A DNA stretch of 64,000 nt, from positions 51,232 to 115,231 of the forward strand of contig CASENM010000023.1 of the NCBI GenBank assembly GCA_949289295.1, in the 5' to 3' direction. Shown here one piece after another: positions 1-9,169 of this stretch. Position 1 is the stretch's first letter; each line of letters opens with the position of its first letter. The notes below the pieces were generated by a model. It was given only the letters and a program-made list of their open reading frames with translations. It made no database searches and had not been told where the DNA came from. The translations under genes were made by a program, and so were the position numbers. The DNA comes from an uncultured Bacteroides sp. (GTDB lineage: Bacteria; Bacteroidota; Bacteroidia; Bacteroidales; Bacteroidaceae).

Positions 1-8
1 CCGCGTTC

Positions 9-2672
9 ATGTCGGTGATGGCCGCACAAGTGTTTGGGGCGAATGAGTTGGAAGTGAATCTCAGAGGTTGCATCAAAGACCAAAAATCAAAGGAACCACT
101 GATAGGCGCTACCGTACAGATTGTGGGACACAACATCGCGACGATGACAGACATTGACGGAAATTTCCAGCTGTCCGGCATTGACGATGGTATCTATGAT
201 ATAGAAATCAAATATGTAGGCTATAAGACAGCGGTCAAACGACAGGTAAAGATTGAGGACAACAAGATCACCACTCTTGATTTTGAGCTGGAGACCGACG
301 AGCACATGCTGTCGGATGTCGTGGTGGTGGCAAAGGCCAACCGTGAATCGGAAAACGTGACCATGCTCGAGCAGAAACGTTCCATCGTGGCCGTACAGGC
401 CGTAGGCGCGCAGGAGCTCTCGCGGAAAGGCGTCAGCGACGCGCAAGGAGCGGTCACCAAAATCTCAGGCATCTCGAGACAGGAAGGCGTGAAGAACGTA
501 TTCGTCCGTGGACTGGGCGACCGCTATAACATCACCACACTCAACCGCTTCCCGATTCCCTCAGAGGACCCGGAATACAAGAACATCGCCCTCGATTTCT
601 TCTCCACAGACATCATCCAGTCGGTGGAAGTAAACAAGGCATTCTACAGCAACACGCTTGCCGATGTGGCGGGAGCCAACATCAACATCACCTCCAAGGA
701 ACTGACAGGCGACGGGAAACTCAATCTCAGCGTATCGGGAGGACTGAACACACAGACTGTCTCCTCAGACTTTCTGAAACTGGACGGAGTGAACGCGTTC
801 GGATTCGCCGACAAGACCCAGCCGGGAGAAAACCTGGACAGCTACAATTTTCATAATTCACTCGACCCAAGCAAGCAGAATCTGCAGGTCAACCAGAGCT
901 ATGCGATATCGGGAGGAAAGAAATTCAACATCGGAGACAATCCGCTTTCTTTCTTCCTGGTGGCAAGCCACAACAAGAACTACACACACTATGAGGAAGA
1001 AGTGCGCAACTCCATCACCAGCGGTGACCTGTCGCAGGATATGGACGGCGACATCTCTCAGGTGGAGACCTGCCAGGTGGCTATGGCCAACCTGGACTAC
1101 AGCCACGACAACAGACACAGAATCGGATATAACTTCATGATGGTGCACGCCACCAAGGAATCGGTGGGCGACTATCTGGGCATGGACGCCGACTACCAGT
1201 CATCGGACACTTACGAAGGGTTCATGCGCCGCCAGCAGACCAACGACAACCTGCTATTCGTAAACCAACTGAACAGCAAGTGGGAACTGAACAAGAAATT
1301 CGACCTTCATGCGGGTGTCTCCTACAATATCATCAACGGCAATGAGCCAGACCGCCGCATCAACAATCTGGTGAAGACCGACAAAGGATATGTGCCGATG
1401 AAGGGTACCGGAATCCAGCAACGCTATTTCTCGGAACTGGACGAGAAGGACTTGAACTTCCGTGCATCGCTCGTATATAAGATAACCGACCGGTTCGAAC
1501 AGAACTCAAACGTCCAGATCGGATATATGGGACGCATCATCGACGACGGGTTCGAAGCAGTGGAATACGACATGTCAGTGGTCCGCCAGACAGAATTTGA
1601 CATCAACAATATCAATTTCGACAATTACTTTAATGAAACCAATTACAGCAATCACAACTTCCTCCTCGACCGGAACATAGACAAGTATGACGTGAGCAAG
1701 AACATCCACTCGGCGTATGCGGAAGCCACTTATCAGTTCACGTCAAAATTCACCGCCAATCTGGGACTGAAATACGATGACGTGTTCATGAAAGTAGACT
1801 ACAACGTGAACCGTGGAGGCAGCCAAGGCGAACAGGAAATCGACAAGTCCTACTTACTTCCCAGCCTCAACCTGCGCTACAACCTCAACGACAGGCATGC
1901 CCTCCGCCTTGCGGCCAGCAAGACATACACGCTGCCCCAGGCAAAAGAAATCTCGCCCTACCGCTATGTAAGCGTAAGCTTCAACAGCCAGGGTAACCCG
2001 GACCTGAAACCGTCGGACAACTACAACATAGATCTGAAATGGGACTACTACATCTCACCCTCGGAGCTGTTTGCCGTGACCGGTTTCTACAAATACATCA
2101 AGCGCCCGATTTCCCGTATCGAAATCGCAAGTGCCGGAGGATTCCTCTCCTACGAGAACATCTCCGACCATGCCACGGCAGCGGGTGTGGAAGTGGAACT
2201 GAAGAAAAACATCTTCTCACGTCCGCTGCAGAACGAAGGACTCAGCAGACTGAGCTTCGGAGCGAACGGTGCCTACACATACACTTGTGCCAAAGTGCCC
2301 CTGGCGACAGACCCGACCGGATCTCAATTGGAAGGAGCCGCGCCGTGGATCGTGAACGCCGATCTCAGCTACCTGCTCCGCAAAGGGACCAACTCTTTCA
2401 CGGGAACATTGGTATTCAACTACTTCAGTGACAGAATCTACACCATCGGCACACAAGGGTACCAGGACATCATTGAAAACGGAATCCCGACGCTCGACTT
2501 CGTGGCTTCCACGCAGATAGGGAAATTCTTCTTCATCAGTCTGAAAGCGCGCAACCTGCTGAACTCCACCCACCAGCTGACCCGCAAGGGCAACGCGACA
2601 GACAATGAGGTGGTGCTGAGCAAATACAAGAAAGGCCTGGACTTCAGTATCGGTCTGACATGCAATTTCTAA
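9..2672 (+). CDS. TonB-dependent outer-membrane receptor (5' end probably outside window)
   Basis: Outer-membrane receptor that would import a ligand using TonB energy. Residues about 16-95 form a CarboxypepD_reg-like beta-sandwich (GATVQIVG, DIDGNFQL, VGYKT). A plug domain follows at about 125-235 (NVFVRGLGDRYN, VAGANINITS), then a long beta-barrel ending in a terminal Phe (GLTCNF), typical of barrel insertion. The frame is open to the left edge and residues from the first ATG resemble the end of a signal peptide, so the true start is probably upstream. No SusD homologue follows; the next gene is a lipoprotein, so this is not a standard SusCD glycan importer. The ligand cannot be told from sequence. 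Confidence 0.9.
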   Translation: MSVMAAQVFGANELEVNLRGCIKDQKSKEPLIGATVQIVGHNIATMTDIDGNFQLSGIDDGIYDIEIKYVGYKTAVKRQVKIEDNKITTLDFELETDEHMLSDVVVVAKANRESENVTMLEQKRSIVAVQAVGAQELSRKGVSDAQGAVTKISGISRQEGVKNVFVRGLGDRYNITTLNRFPIPSEDPEYKNIALDFFSTDIIQSVEVNKAFYSNTLADVAGANINITSKELTGDGKLNLSVSGGLNTQTVSSDFLKLDGVNAFGFADKTQPGENLDSYNFHNSLDPSKQNLQVNQSYAISGGKKFNIGDNPLSFFLVASHNKNYTHYEEEVRNSITSGDLSQDMDGDISQVETCQVAMANLDYSHDNRHRIGYNFMMVHATKESVGDYLGMDADYQSSDTYEGFMRRQQTNDNLLFVNQLNSKWELNKKFDLHAGVSYNIINGNEPDRRINNLVKTDKGYVPMKGTGIQQRYFSELDEKDLNFRASLVYKITDRFEQNSNVQIGYMGRIIDDGFEAVEYDMSVVRQTEFDINNINFDNYFNETNYSNHNFLLDRNIDKYDVSKNIHSAYAEATYQFTSKFTANLGLKYDDVFMKVDYNVNRGGSQGEQEIDKSYLLPSLNLRYNLNDRHALRLAASKTYTLPQAKEISPYRYVSVSFNSQGNPDLKPSDNYNIDLKWDYYISPSELFAVTGFYKYIKRPISRIEIASAGGFLSYENISDHATAAGVEVELKKNIFSRPLQNEGLSRLSFGANGAYTYTCAKVPLATDPTGSQLEGAAPWIVNADLSYLLRKGTNSFTGTLVFNYFSDRIYTIGTQGYQDIIENGIPTLDFVASTQIGKFFFISLKARNLLNSTHQLTRKGNATDNEVVLSKYKKGLDFSIGLTCNF

Positions 2673-2720
2673 CCCAATGAATTGAGACAAAGAACAACCA
2701 ACCATTTTAATTTTACCAAT

Positions 2721-3884
2721 ATGAAGAAAGTATTTTTAAGTGCTATGGCGTTTGCCGCCATCGTAAGTGCAGTGAGCCTGACCTCTTGCAGTGACGAGGA
2801 CACACCTAACAACCAGGAGCCGGATGTACCGACCGTGAAAACAGAGGAGCTTTCCGGTACAGTAGAAGGAACGCTCACTCTGGATGCCAGCAAGGAATAT
2901 CACCTGACCGGTACCCTGACCGTTCCCGATGGTGCCACACTTGAAATTCCAGCTGGAACAACCATCAAGGCAGCTAAAGGATTCGACAAATATATCCTCG
3001 TGGCCCAAGGCGGTAAGATCAATGCGAAAGGTACTGCAGACAAGCCGATTATCCTCACAGCCGACAGCGAGGACGCGACTTCAGGCTATTGGGGTGGTCT
3101 GATCATCAACGGCAAGGCTCCCATTTCCGGTGCTTCAGCCGGTACGACCGCAGGCACAGAGGTAGACAACAACCAGATCTATGGCGGTACAGACGCGGCT
3201 GACAACAGCGGTGTCATCGAATATGTACAGTTGCTCTACACAGGCGCACGCTCCAGCGCGGACATCGAGCACAACGGACTTACCCTGAACGGTGTAGGTA
3301 ACGGAACAACCATCAGCAACGTCTATATCGCGGAAGGTGCGGACGATGCCATTGAGTTCTTCGGAGGCTCGGTCAACGTAAGCAACCTGCTGGCCGTGAA
3401 CTGCGATGATGACATGTTCGACTTCACCCAAGGATATTGCGGTACACTCAGCAACTGCTACGGAAGATGGGAAGCCGGCTTCACCAGCACGGAAGAAGAT
3501 CCGCGCGGCGTAGAGGCTGACGGAAACCTGGACGGAAACGGTCCTGACCACACTCCGCAGGCCGACTTCAAAATCGAGAACATGACCATCGAGAATCTGG
3601 CTGAGGAACAAGCCATGCAGGATGCCATCAAAGTACGCCGCGGTGCCAAGGCTACCATCACCAACGCTCTGGTCCTGGGTACCGGTGTCATCGAGGAACT
3701 GGTTGACCTTCAAGACAGCAAAGGCAATGCGGCCGACGGCACTTCAATTCAGGTAACCAAAGGCGCGACCAACGTTGAAAAGGACACCAATGAAAAGAAT
3801 CCCGCAGGAGCTGTTGTAGAAATCGCTGACGGCAACACCGGTTGTCCGACCACCGACTTCGGCTGGACAGGATACGAACTCTGA
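2721..3884 (+). CDS. Surface/periplasmic lipoprotein, parallel beta-helix-like
   Basis: 387 residues starting at an ATG followed by a lipoprotein signal peptide (MKKVFLSAMAFA) with lipobox LTSC, so it is lipid-anchored after cleavage. An acidic, proline-rich linker follows. The body has repeated short strands with regular Gly/Asn/Ile spacing (TLTVPDGATLEIPAGTTIKA, IIINGKAPISG, NGLTLNGVGNGTTISNVYI), as in right-handed beta-helix proteins. It lies 48 bases after the TonB receptor and is probably co-transcribed, suggesting a ligand-capture partner in place of SusD. In-frame TTG codons upstream were rejected because they would bury the signal peptide. Exact function unknown. Confidence 0.8.
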   Translation: MKKVFLSAMAFAAIVSAVSLTSCSDEDTPNNQEPDVPTVKTEELSGTVEGTLTLDASKEYHLTGTLTVPDGATLEIPAGTTIKAAKGFDKYILVAQGGKINAKGTADKPIILTADSEDATSGYWGGLIINGKAPISGASAGTTAGTEVDNNQIYGGTDAADNSGVIEYVQLLYTGARSSADIEHNGLTLNGVGNGTTISNVYIAEGADDAIEFFGGSVNVSNLLAVNCDDDMFDFTQGYCGTLSNCYGRWEAGFTSTEEDPRGVEADGNLDGNGPDHTPQADFKIENMTIENLAEEQAMQDAIKVRRGAKATITNALVLGTGVIEELVDLQDSKGNAADGTSIQVTKGATNVEKDTNEKNPAGAVVEIADGNTGCPTTDFGWTGYEL

Positions 3885-3925
3885 TGACAGCATCTCCTTT
3901 ATAATCAAACTTTCATAAATGACGG

Positions 3926-3978
3926 ATCTCCGGTCATCGCCCGTTTCTCCTGTCGGGCAGTTCCGGAGATTCTTTTTG
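3926..3978 (+). terminator. Terminator after the TonB receptor/lipoprotein pair
   Basis: ATCTCCGG at 3926-3933 pairs with CCGGAGAT at 3963-3970, with a GCCCG/CGGGC pair nested inside, followed by a T-rich run. It sits between convergent genes. Confidence 0.7.
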
Positions 3979-3980
3979 TT

Positions 3981-4883
3981 TTAAGGAAGCAACGTACGTC
4001 CTGCCTCCTTCCGCCTGTATTCAGAAGGCGAGAGTCCCATGACCTTGGAAAAGAGTCTGGAGAAATAGGCAGGCTCCTCAAAGCCCAACAAGGTGGAAAT
4101 CTCGTTCAGTTTCAAATCTGTCAGTTCAATATACTGACACGCTTTCTGTATCTTGAGCTGAAGGAAACAGCTGATAGGCGAGACACCAGTCTCACGCTGG
4201 AAAAGCATGGAAAAATGCGAAGGAGAGTATTTAAAATATGCCGCCAACTGTTTGAGAGACAAATTGTGCTGTACGTTTTCCTGCATATAATGAATTACCT
4301 TATCAGAGAATGACACTTTCTCCTCATTGCAAATAAGTACGGAACGGTATTGTTCCAGACAAAGGAATGAACCGAGAAAGGAATACAGACAAAGCGAAGA
4401 ATAAAGCATGTACTCCTTCACATAAGCCATAGAGAAAGCACGGTAGATTTCCTCAAAGAGCCCCAACCTGTCCTGCAACCGTGAATGCTCGCCGGGCAAT
4501 ACCGGTTCCGGACTAAAAGTGGCGTTCTGGAAGTGCATGCACGAACGGCCCTTAAAATGCAGCCAATAAATAGTCCAAGGATTTTCTTCATCTGCCCCAA
4601 AAGCGTATGGTGTATTTCGGGGAATGATGACATATTCATTCCGGTTCACCTCATATGTATGCCCGCCAATCTGATACCATCCTTTACCATCGGTACAATA
4701 AATGAGCATCATATAGTCACAACCATTTTCTTTCCGGATATAGTGGTACTTCACCCGTGGAAAATAACCGATCTTCCGGATATAGAGATTGCCTATCAAC
4801 GGATCCTGAGCATACTCCTCAAGCAACTGTTCAGGAAGGAACACAAACCGTTCCCCCTTAAACCCTTCTTTTATCTTTACCAT
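3981..4883 (-). CDS. AraC-family transcriptional regulator, cupin sensor
   Basis: 300 residues. The N-terminal half is a cupin-like sugar-sensing domain (YVIIPRNTPYAFGADEENPWTIYW around 105-130). The C-terminal ~100 residues hold two helix-turn-helix units (LSLKQLAAYFKYSPSHFSMLFQ and LNEISTLLGFEEPAYFSRLFSKVMGLSP), the AraC/XylS hallmark. There is no signal peptide, so it acts in the cytoplasm. It is transcribed divergently from the mannoside-degradation operon beginning at 5047 and is the natural candidate to control it, with a monosaccharide or mannoside as effector; that link is inferred from position only. Confidence 0.88.
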   Translation of the reverse strand: MVKIKEGFKGERFVFLPEQLLEEYAQDPLIGNLYIRKIGYFPRVKYHYIRKENGCDYMMLIYCTDGKGWYQIGGHTYEVNRNEYVIIPRNTPYAFGADEENPWTIYWLHFKGRSCMHFQNATFSPEPVLPGEHSRLQDRLGLFEEIYRAFSMAYVKEYMLYSSLCLYSFLGSFLCLEQYRSVLICNEEKVSFSDKVIHYMQENVQHNLSLKQLAAYFKYSPSHFSMLFQRETGVSPISCFLQLKIQKACQYIELTDLKLNEISTLLGFEEPAYFSRLFSKVMGLSPSEYRRKEAGRTLLP

Positions 4884-4909
4884 CTGCGAAATTATTCAGA
4901 AGTTATCTG

Positions 4910-4917
4910 CAAAAATA
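4910..4917 (-). promoter_or_regulatory. Promoter -7 element for the AraC gene
   Basis: On the minus strand this reads TATTTTTG, a perfect TAnnTTTG -7 element, 27 bases before the AraC start. No well-placed -33 TTG is visible, consistent with a weak promoter. Confidence 0.5.
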
Positions 4918-5015
4918 ACGATTCATGGACAAATCATGTCATTTTCACCCGACAAATAGTAAGATAGTATAAGTAAATCACAACAAAATATCTTCTCTCT
5001 TATCTTCTGCCGCTG

Positions 5016-5023
5016 TATCTTTG
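5016..5023 (+). promoter_or_regulatory. Promoter -7 element for the mannoside operon
   Basis: TATCTTTG, a perfect Bacteroidota -7 element, 23 bases before the ATG at 5047. A clear -33 TTG is missing, which fits a promoter needing activation, perhaps by the divergent AraC protein. Confidence 0.6.
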
Positions 5024-5046
5024 TAAAAAAGAAAAAGACACAGATT

Positions 5047-6351
5047 ATGAGAAAACTACACTCTATCGCCGTAGGGATGGTCCTTGCCCTTTCCGCATGC
5101 GCATCCCCCACAGCAGAACAACTGCTCGCCGAGCAGATCAGTAACGACAAGTCCCTGCAACAAGTGGACAGCATGGCACGTGAAGTGATCCGACAAGGAC
5201 TCAACGCCGGAAGCGGATACTCACAGATATGGGCACGCGACATGAACACTTTCATTGAAACCGCCTGCGAGGAAAGCGACACAAAGGATTTGCGCAACGC
5301 CATCCTTCTGTTCTTTGCCTTACAGCAGTCCAACGGAGAAATGATAGACGGATATGTGCTGAAACCCGACTTCAACTGGCATGATGATACACCTTATTAT
5401 TCGGATGCGGCGCCGGAACATGTCGCCTTCAAGAACACCGTGGAGACAGACCAGGAAACATCATTGATCCAGATTGTGGGGAAATACATACAAAAGACAG
5501 GCGACCGCTCCATCCTGCAGGAAGACGTGGCAGGACAAACCGTACTGCGACGGATGGACAGAATGGTGGATTATCTCATGAAAGAACGGTACAATCCGGA
5601 TTACGGACTATTGTTCGGAGCGATGACAGCCGACTGGGGAGACGTACAGCCGAACGATGACTTCGGTTGCGACATGAACGAACTGTCCACGCCTGCCATC
5701 GACGTATATGACAACGCTATGTTCATCATCGCTCTCGACTACCTGGAAGAAATGACAGACAGCACCGCGCTACTGCCAAAATGGAGAGCATTGAGGGAAC
5801 AGACCGCGGAGAATGTCCGCAAGCACCTCTGGGATGAAAAGAACCGGAAATTCATTCCCCACATTTATCCCGACAAATCACCTATACCCGAAGGATTCGA
5901 CGAGAACCAGATATATTACCATGGAGGTACGGCCATCGCCATTGAAGCGGGACTGCTGACAGACGAAGAGATACGGATTTCAAACGAGAAAATGCTGGAA
6001 AACGTCCGACTGTCCGGCATGCCAAGTATCGGACTGACCCTCTATCCCCCTTATCCCGAAGGTTTCTTCCATGGAGGTATGTCAAAACCGTATGTGTATC
6101 AGAACGGAGGTGACTGGACCTGGTTCGGCGGACGCATGATCCAGCAGTTGATCGCCCATGGCATGATAAAGGAAGCATATGCTGAAATCCGTCCGATGAT
6201 AGACCGTGTATTGAAAAACAACGGCTTCTACGAATGGTATGGAATGGGAGGAGTCCCCAGCGGAAGCGGACACTTCAAAGGTTCAGCCGGTGTGTTGGCT
6301 AAAGCGATCGGCATGCTCCAGGAATGGGCTGAAGAACATAGACAAAAATGA
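5047..6351 (+). CDS. Lipoprotein glycosidase of (alpha/alpha)6-barrel type
   Basis: 434 residues. A lipoprotein signal ends in lipobox LSAC at about residue 18. The body is rich in paired helices carrying aromatic/acidic active-site-like motifs (QIWARDMNTF, DFNWHDDTPYY, GAMTADWGD, NGGDWTWFGGRM, GMGGVPSGSGHFKGSAG), as in six-hairpin glycosidases (GH63, GH125 and amylo-alpha-1,6-glucosidase types). I cannot assign the GH family. First gene of an operon with mannose-metabolism genes, so an alpha-mannoside or glucosylated mannoside substrate is likely. Only 6 bases separate it from the next gene. Confidence 0.72.
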   Translation: MRKLHSIAVGMVLALSACASPTAEQLLAEQISNDKSLQQVDSMAREVIRQGLNAGSGYSQIWARDMNTFIETACEESDTKDLRNAILLFFALQQSNGEMIDGYVLKPDFNWHDDTPYYSDAAPEHVAFKNTVETDQETSLIQIVGKYIQKTGDRSILQEDVAGQTVLRRMDRMVDYLMKERYNPDYGLLFGAMTADWGDVQPNDDFGCDMNELSTPAIDVYDNAMFIIALDYLEEMTDSTALLPKWRALREQTAENVRKHLWDEKNRKFIPHIYPDKSPIPEGFDENQIYYHGGTAIAIEAGLLTDEEIRISNEKMLENVRLSGMPSIGLTLYPPYPEGFFHGGMSKPYVYQNGGDWTWFGGRMIQQLIAHGMIKEAYAEIRPMIDRVLKNNGFYEWYGMGGVPSGSGHFKGSAGVLAKAIGMLQEWAEEHRQK

Positions 6352-6357
6352 AAAAAA

Positions 6358-8109
6358 ATGAATGCAAGAACATCCAATTACGACAAATACCCCTCCACAC
6401 AAATGGAAGCCAGGATATGGAGGGGATGGAATGAGATAAAAGAAGAGCTGGAACATCATCTCACATCCGCGGAAGGCCACTTCGTGGTAGCAATAGAATG
6501 CTATCAGGGAGTATACCATGAAGAAACCGGACCCGCATTGAGAGCCTTGTGTCCTGACCGGTGGATAGACACACAGACTATCTTCAAGACAACCGGCGAA
6601 ATCGAGAAAATGACATATCCTTATGTGACGGATGACCGTCTGTTCGGTTATCGGTCACACTTCACCTATGCGGATTTCATGGACGAGAAACGCCTCTCCG
6701 ACATCCGGACGGAAATAAGTTCCAGCGAAGAGACTATCATAGTCTACGGACATGGAGCGGCATTCGTCGCACCAGACGCCGACTTGAACATATACATCGA
6801 CATGGCACGCTGGGAAATCCAACAACGTTCACGCCGCCACGAGACCAATGGACTGGGAGTGGAGAACAGGAACGAGGAAGCCTCACGCCATTACAAACGC
6901 GGATATTTCGTGGACTGGCCCGTATGCGACCGACTAAAAAAAGAGATTCTGCCGAAAGCGGACTATTGGATGGACACCCATATCCCGGGACAACCCAAGA
7001 TGATTTCCGGGGATACCCTACGACACGGACTGGAAAAGACCGCACACCAACCGTTCCGTGTGGTTCCCTTCTTCGACCCCGCGCCATGGGGAGGACAATG
7101 GATGAAAAAAATATGCGGACTACCGCCTGAACAATCCAATTACGGATGGTGTTTCGACTGCGTACCGGAAGAGAACAGCCTGTATCTTGACATATCCGGG
7201 ACCCTGTTCGAGATTCCGGCCAACGACCTGGTGTTCTACAAGACACGCGACCTGCTAGGAGAACCGGTGGAATCCCGTTTCGGACAGGACTTCCCCATCC
7301 GCTTCGACTTCCTCGACACCATGGAAGGCGGAAATCTCAGCCTGCAAGTCCACCCGACCACACAATACATCCGTGACACCTTCGGCATCCCCTACACACA
7401 GGACGAAAGCTACTATCTGCTCGATGCCGGACCCGGGGCTACCGTCTTTCTCGGACTGAAAACCGGGACCGACCCAAAAGAAATGATCGGCTCGCTCAAC
7501 GAATCGCAGGAAACCGGGAAACCATTTGACGCAGAAAGATACGTAAACAAATGGCCGGCACGAAAACACGATCATTTCCTGATTCCGAACGGTACGGTAC
7601 ACTGCTCCGGAGCGGACGCGATGGTATTGGAAATCAGTGCGACCCCGAGCATCTTCACGTTCAAGCTCTATGACTGGGGACGTCTGGGACTTGACGGTCG
7701 CCCCCGCCCTATCAATATCGGACACGGCTCGCACGTCATCCAATGGGAACGCCAGACAGACTTCGTACAAAAAAATCTGGTCAACCAGGTGACACCGATA
7801 GCACAGGGTGACGGATGGCGCGAGGAACGGACAGGGCTGCACGAAAACGAATTCATCGAGACCCGACGCCATTGGTTTACCAAGCCCGTCACACACCACA
7901 CGGACAACGGTGTGAATGTACTGAATCTGGTGGAAGGGGAAGAAGCTGTCGTGGAAAGTCCTATAAAAGCTTTCGAGCCTTTTGTAGTCCACTATGCAGA
8001 AACTTTCATCATTCCGGCCGCAGTAGGGGAATACACAATCCGTCCTTACGGCAAGTCGGAAGGAAAAGAATGCGGAACAATCAAGGCATACATAAGATTC
8101 AGACAATGA
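6358..8109 (+). CDS. Fusion: kinase-like N-terminus plus class I mannose-6-phosphate isomerase
   Basis: 583 residues, roughly 200 longer than a usual class I ManA. The C-terminal part from about 210 is the cupin isomerase: LSLQVHP supplies zinc-binding Gln/His, QDESYYLLDAG a further acidic ligand, and GTVHCSGADAMVLEIS a later His. The N-terminal ~200 residues resemble the uridine-kinase/phosphoribulokinase fold: VVAIECYQGVY sits where a P-loop would be but lacks the GxGK(S/T) lysine, and YFVDWPVCDRLKKEILPKADYWMDTH looks like the kinase late segment. It probably converts mannose-6-phosphate to fructose-6-phosphate in the cytoplasm; the extra domain may be regulatory. The stop overlaps the next start (ATGA). 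Confidence 0.8.
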   Translation: MNARTSNYDKYPSTQMEARIWRGWNEIKEELEHHLTSAEGHFVVAIECYQGVYHEETGPALRALCPDRWIDTQTIFKTTGEIEKMTYPYVTDDRLFGYRSHFTYADFMDEKRLSDIRTEISSSEETIIVYGHGAAFVAPDADLNIYIDMARWEIQQRSRRHETNGLGVENRNEEASRHYKRGYFVDWPVCDRLKKEILPKADYWMDTHIPGQPKMISGDTLRHGLEKTAHQPFRVVPFFDPAPWGGQWMKKICGLPPEQSNYGWCFDCVPEENSLYLDISGTLFEIPANDLVFYKTRDLLGEPVESRFGQDFPIRFDFLDTMEGGNLSLQVHPTTQYIRDTFGIPYTQDESYYLLDAGPGATVFLGLKTGTDPKEMIGSLNESQETGKPFDAERYVNKWPARKHDHFLIPNGTVHCSGADAMVLEISATPSIFTFKLYDWGRLGLDGRPRPINIGHGSHVIQWERQTDFVQKNLVNQVTPIAQGDGWREERTGLHENEFIETRRHWFTKPVTHHTDNGVNVLNLVEGEEAVVESPIKAFEPFVVHYAETFIIPAAVGEYTIRPYGKSEGKECGTIKAYIRFRQ

Positions 8110-9149
8110 AAAAGGACATCATCATGACACTGGACGCGGGAGGAACCAACCTGGTTTTCTCCGCCATGAACAGAGACGGAGAAATGGTCCGCCCCATTAC
8201 ACTTCCGTCTGCCAAGGACAATCTGGAGGATTGCCTGCAAGCCATCATATCTGGCTTTGAAAAGGTCAAGAAAACCCTCAATCATGATCCGTCCGCCATC
8301 AGCTTCGGTTTTCCAGGACCTGCGGACTATGAGGCGGGAATAATCGGCGGCAATCTTCCCAATCTGACCGCATTCAGGAACGGGGTACCATTAGGCCCCA
8401 TACTGGAACAACATTTCGGCATACCCGTATTCATCAACAACGACGGCAATCTTTTCGCCTATGGAGAAGCACTGGCCGGAATCCTTCCTGAAATCAATGC
8501 GGAACTGGAGGCATCAGGAAATCCTAAACGATATCATAACCTGTTGGGGGTCACCCTAGGAACCGGATTCGGGGGAGGAATCGTCATCCACGGCAACCTG
8601 CTCCGGGGAGACAACCAGACTGGAGGTTACCTATGGTGTCAGCCGAACAAGATATATCCCGACCGCATCGCAGAAGAAAGTGTCAGTATCCGGGGAATAT
8701 GCCGCACGTACGCATGCCTGTCCGGCGACAACACCCGACAGACTCCTAAAGATATATTCGACATCGCTGAAAACATCCGGCCGGGAAACCGGAAAGCGGC
8801 TGTCACGGCTTTCGAGGAATTGGGAGAGGTCGCCGGATACGTAATCTCCTCGGCCGTCACACTGATAGACGGACTGGTCGTCATTGGAGGCGGATTGTCC
8901 GGAGCGTCAAAATACATACTCCCTGCCCTGATGCGTGAGATGAGGGCCGAGCTTTCCATGGCCGACGGCTCCCGTTTCCCCCGTCTCCCCGTGGAAGCCT
9001 ACAATCTGGAAGACTCTTCAGAGCGGAAAAGCTTTCTTCAGAAGCCACAGGCTTTTACAGGAAAAACCGGGATAGCAGTCTCCCGGCTTGGAACAAGTCG
9101 GGCTGTCGCTCTAGGAGCCTATTGGTATGCGATCAACAACCTGAAATAA
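8106..9149 (+). CDS. ROK-family sugar kinase
   Basis: 347 residues from the ATG that overlaps the upstream stop, which excludes the longer upstream reading. DAGGTNLVFSAM near residue 8 is the phosphate-binding loop, FGFPGPADYEAG the sugar-site region, INNDGNLFAYGEA carries the catalytic Asp, and GVTLGTGFGGGIVI and VVIGGGLSG complete the ASKHA fold. The usual ROK zinc motif (CxCGxxGC) is absent: GGYLWCQPNK runs straight on. Next to two mannose-6-phosphate isomerases, the likely substrate is mannose (fructose or glucose possible). Cytoplasmic, ATP-dependent. Confidence 0.85.
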   Translation: MKKDIIMTLDAGGTNLVFSAMNRDGEMVRPITLPSAKDNLEDCLQAIISGFEKVKKTLNHDPSAISFGFPGPADYEAGIIGGNLPNLTAFRNGVPLGPILEQHFGIPVFINNDGNLFAYGEALAGILPEINAELEASGNPKRYHNLLGVTLGTGFGGGIVIHGNLLRGDNQTGGYLWCQPNKIYPDRIAEESVSIRGICRTYACLSGDNTRQTPKDIFDIAENIRPGNRKAAVTAFEELGEVAGYVISSAVTLIDGLVVIGGGLSGASKYILPALMREMRAELSMADGSRFPRLPVEAYNLEDSSERKSFLQKPQAFTGKTGIAVSRLGTSRAVALGAYWYAINNLK

Positions 9150-9169
9150 AAACAGAAAACCTTACAGCC

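Noticed and set aside
9-3884. SusC/SusD pair
   Set aside because: The second gene lacks SusD features and is beta-helix-like, so the pair was not named SusCD.
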